The notes beneath the pieces were generated by a model, which was given only the letters and a program-made list of their open reading frames with translations, was not told the DNA's origin and searched no databases. DNA of 64,000 nucleotides from Geojedonia sp051814705 (GTDB lineage Bacteria > Bacteroidota > Bacteroidia > Flavobacteriales > Flavobacteriaceae), in the NCBI GenBank assembly GCA_051814705.1, contig JBPWQW010000004.1, positions 310,001 through 374,000 of the forward strand. Direction: 5' to 3'. The position numbers were made by a program, and so were the translations under genes. Below, piece by piece: positions 62,674-64,000 of the stretch (position 1 is the first letter of the stretch; each line of letters begins with the position of its first letter).

Positions 62674-63341
62674 TGAGTATGAATAAAGTCGTTGTTTTTG
62701 GAGTTCAGGATTTTGCAGAACTCGCGCATTATTACCTCACTCATGATAGTGATTATAGTGTTGTGGCCTTTACTGTACATCAAGAATTTATGACTGAGGA
62801 AAAAACCTTTAAAGGCTTACCAATTGTGGCATTTGAGGATATAAAGGAAACGTATCCACCCGAAACGTATCTTTTTTTTGTGCCCATGGATCCTAAAAAG
62901 ATGAACACCTTACGCGAATCGGTTTATTTGCAAGTTAAAAGTAAAGGGTATCGGTTTATAAATTATATCAGTTCTAAAGCCACGATTCTAACCGATGCTA
63001 TAGGAGAAAACTGTTTTATTTTAGAAGACAATACCATTCAACCCTTTGTCACTATTGGTAATTGTGTGGTCATGTGGAGTGGCAACCATATAGGGCATCA
63101 CAGCAGCATAAAAGATTATGTGAATTTTACCTCTCATGTTGTGCTGTCCGGTCATTGCTTGGTTGAATCCTATGCATTTTTTGGTGTTAATGCTACCATT
63201 AGGGATAATGTGACCATCGCTGAAGGTACTTTTGTTGGTATGTCTGCAACTATAGTTAAAGACACTGAAGCTTGGGGTGTTTATATAGGAAACCCTGCTA
63301 AACGCTTGGAACATAAGCATAGTAAAGATATTAAATTATGA
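62673..63341 (+). CDS. PglD/NeuD-like acyltransferase
   Basis: A 222-residue sugar O- or N-acetyltransferase. The N-terminal half is a PglD-type Rossmann domain (VVVFGVQDFAELAHYYLTHD) that binds the nucleotide sugar. The C-terminal half is a left-handed beta-helix of hexapeptide repeats, e.g. NCVVMWSGNHIGHHSSIKDY, and VNFTSHVVLSG, with the likely catalytic His in this stretch. It would transfer acetyl from acetyl-CoA to the amino-sugar made by the DegT enzyme. The start overlaps the stop of the methyltransferase (TAATG). Confidence 0.9.
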   Translation: MSMNKVVVFGVQDFAELAHYYLTHDSDYSVVAFTVHQEFMTEEKTFKGLPIVAFEDIKETYPPETYLFFVPMDPKKMNTLRESVYLQVKSKGYRFINYISSKATILTDAIGENCFILEDNTIQPFVTIGNCVVMWSGNHIGHHSSIKDYVNFTSHVVLSGHCLVESYAFFGVNATIRDNVTIAEGTFVGMSATIVKDTEAWGVYIGNPAKRLEHKHSKDIKL

Positions 63342-64000
63342 GTTGGACAAAAAAGGGACTTATTTTTAATGTTAATGCGAAACACTCATGGAATAAAACC
63401 CATGCACAATGCCCTGTTGTAGATTTGATAGATGATCACCTTTGGCGCATTTATTATGCAAGCCGAAACGCGAAAGGTCAAAGTCAAATAAGCTATATTG
63501 AAGTCGAAGCTGGTAATCCAAGCCATATTTTATACGAACATCCAGATTATTTGTTTGATTTTGGAGCATTGGGAACCTTTGATGAATCTGGATTAATGCC
63601 ATCGGCTATTGTTACGTATGGTCATAAAAAATATATGTACTATATAGGCTGGAGTGTTAAAAAAGAAGTGCCATATCATAACGCGATAGGCCTAGCATAC
63701 AGCATGGATAATGGGAAGACATTTAGAAGGCTTTATGAGGGTCCTATACTGTCATCAACACATTTAGAGCCCTATTTTACGGGGACTTCCTGTGTCATGA
63801 AAGAAGGTGATCTGTGGCGTATGTGGTATTTATCCTGTACAAAATGGGATCTTATCCATGGGATACAGGAACCTTTTTACCATCTTAAATATGCCGAGTC
63901 CAAAAATGGCATTACTTGGGATCGCCAAGGCATTGTGGCTATTGATTTTAAAACACCAACCGAAGGGGGTATTGCCAGTGCATCGGTGTTGAAGGAAGAC
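63338..64000 (+). CDS. GH43-like five-bladed propeller protein (cut by the window end)
   Basis: An uninterrupted frame begins with ATG at 63338 (ATGA overlap with the previous stop) and runs 221 codons to the end of the window. The protein is soluble and has propeller-like strands such as CPVVDLIDDHLWRIYYASRN, PSAIVTYGHKKYMYYIGW, GLAYSMDNGKTFRR, and MKEGDLWRMWYLSCTKW. It resembles the GH43/GH32 propeller or the similar proteins found in glycan-synthesis loci beside DegT and WbqC genes. No catalytic residues could be confirmed. It may be a sugar-binding or transferase-partner protein. Confidence 0.78.
   Translation, partial: MSWTKKGLIFNVNAKHSWNKTHAQCPVVDLIDDHLWRIYYASRNAKGQSQISYIEVEAGNPSHILYEHPDYLFDFGALGTFDESGLMPSAIVTYGHKKYMYYIGWSVKKEVPYHNAIGLAYSMDNGKTFRRLYEGPILSSTHLEPYFTGTSCVMKEGDLWRMWYLSCTKWDLIHGIQEPFYHLKYAESKNGITWDRQGIVAIDFKTPTEGGIASASVLKED

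Overview
The window comes from a low-GC member of the Bacteroidota, most likely a marine Flavobacteriaceae. The signs are: a secreted subtilase with a type IX secretion (Por) sorting tail; promoters of the TTTG / TAnnTTTG type with almost no Shine-Dalgarno sequences and several TTG or GTG starts; a pyrG-yidC junction; a DUF2795 gene beside a long secA; and lipoproteins and envelope proteins typical of the group. No rRNA or tRNA gene and no CRISPR array were found.

Region 1 (1-35.7 kb) is mainly housekeeping. It holds the end of pyrG, yidC, a YwqK-like repeat protein, mnmA, a T9SS-exported subtilase, a nitronate-monooxygenase-like enzyme, a PD40 protein, a MATE exporter and a PAP2 phosphatase. 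A surface-glycan or lipid A modification cluster follows (two ArnT-like GT39 enzymes, a LAB_N membrane protein, a polyprenyl-phosphate GT2 and a sugar epimerase), then a lipid kinase, an LtaS-like sulfatase, meaB, a DUF2911 protein, an ECF sigma / anti-sigma / DUF4097-like operon, an SMP-30 lipoprotein, secA, DUF2795, a PduO-type cobalamin adenosyltransferase, a LolD-like ATPase, an O-methyltransferase and an ABC-F ATPase.

Region 2 (35.7-64 kb) is a polysaccharide export and synthesis locus running almost entirely on the + strand. It opens with a good promoter and a ~160-nt structured leader, then an outer-membrane export lipoprotein (Wza type), a Wzc-type co-polymerase/tyrosine kinase with a Tyr-Gly tail, a UDP-sugar dehydrogenase and its partner epimerase, an ABC-2 permease (Wzm) and its ATPase (Wzt). 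Next come about 16 genes of glycosyltransferases, three sulfotransferases, three methyltransferases, a DegT aminotransferase, WbqC, an acetyltransferase and a truncated GH43-like propeller protein. Together they suggest export of a sulfated, methylated, amino-sugar- and uronate-containing glycan. The AT-rich block from about 47.8 to 57.4 kb, which begins inside wzt, looks like an exchanged strain-specific cassette.

The most unusual content is non-coding. There are three unrelated repeat families: (a) two tandem arrays of a long imperfect hairpin (25.0-26.6 kb and 33.1-33.8 kb); (b) 7-bp-phased heptamer tracts (31.3 kb, and 46.4-47.1 kb between wzm and wzt); (c) a family of about twelve nested palindromic elements (40.7-43.5 kb), whose flanking arms are constant while the inner stems are swapped for unrelated but self-complementary sequences. 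The third family surrounds a small DUF559 (Vsr/PD-(D/E)XK-like) nuclease gene lying inside what looks like a split element. It is the best candidate here for an undescribed repeat-propagating system.
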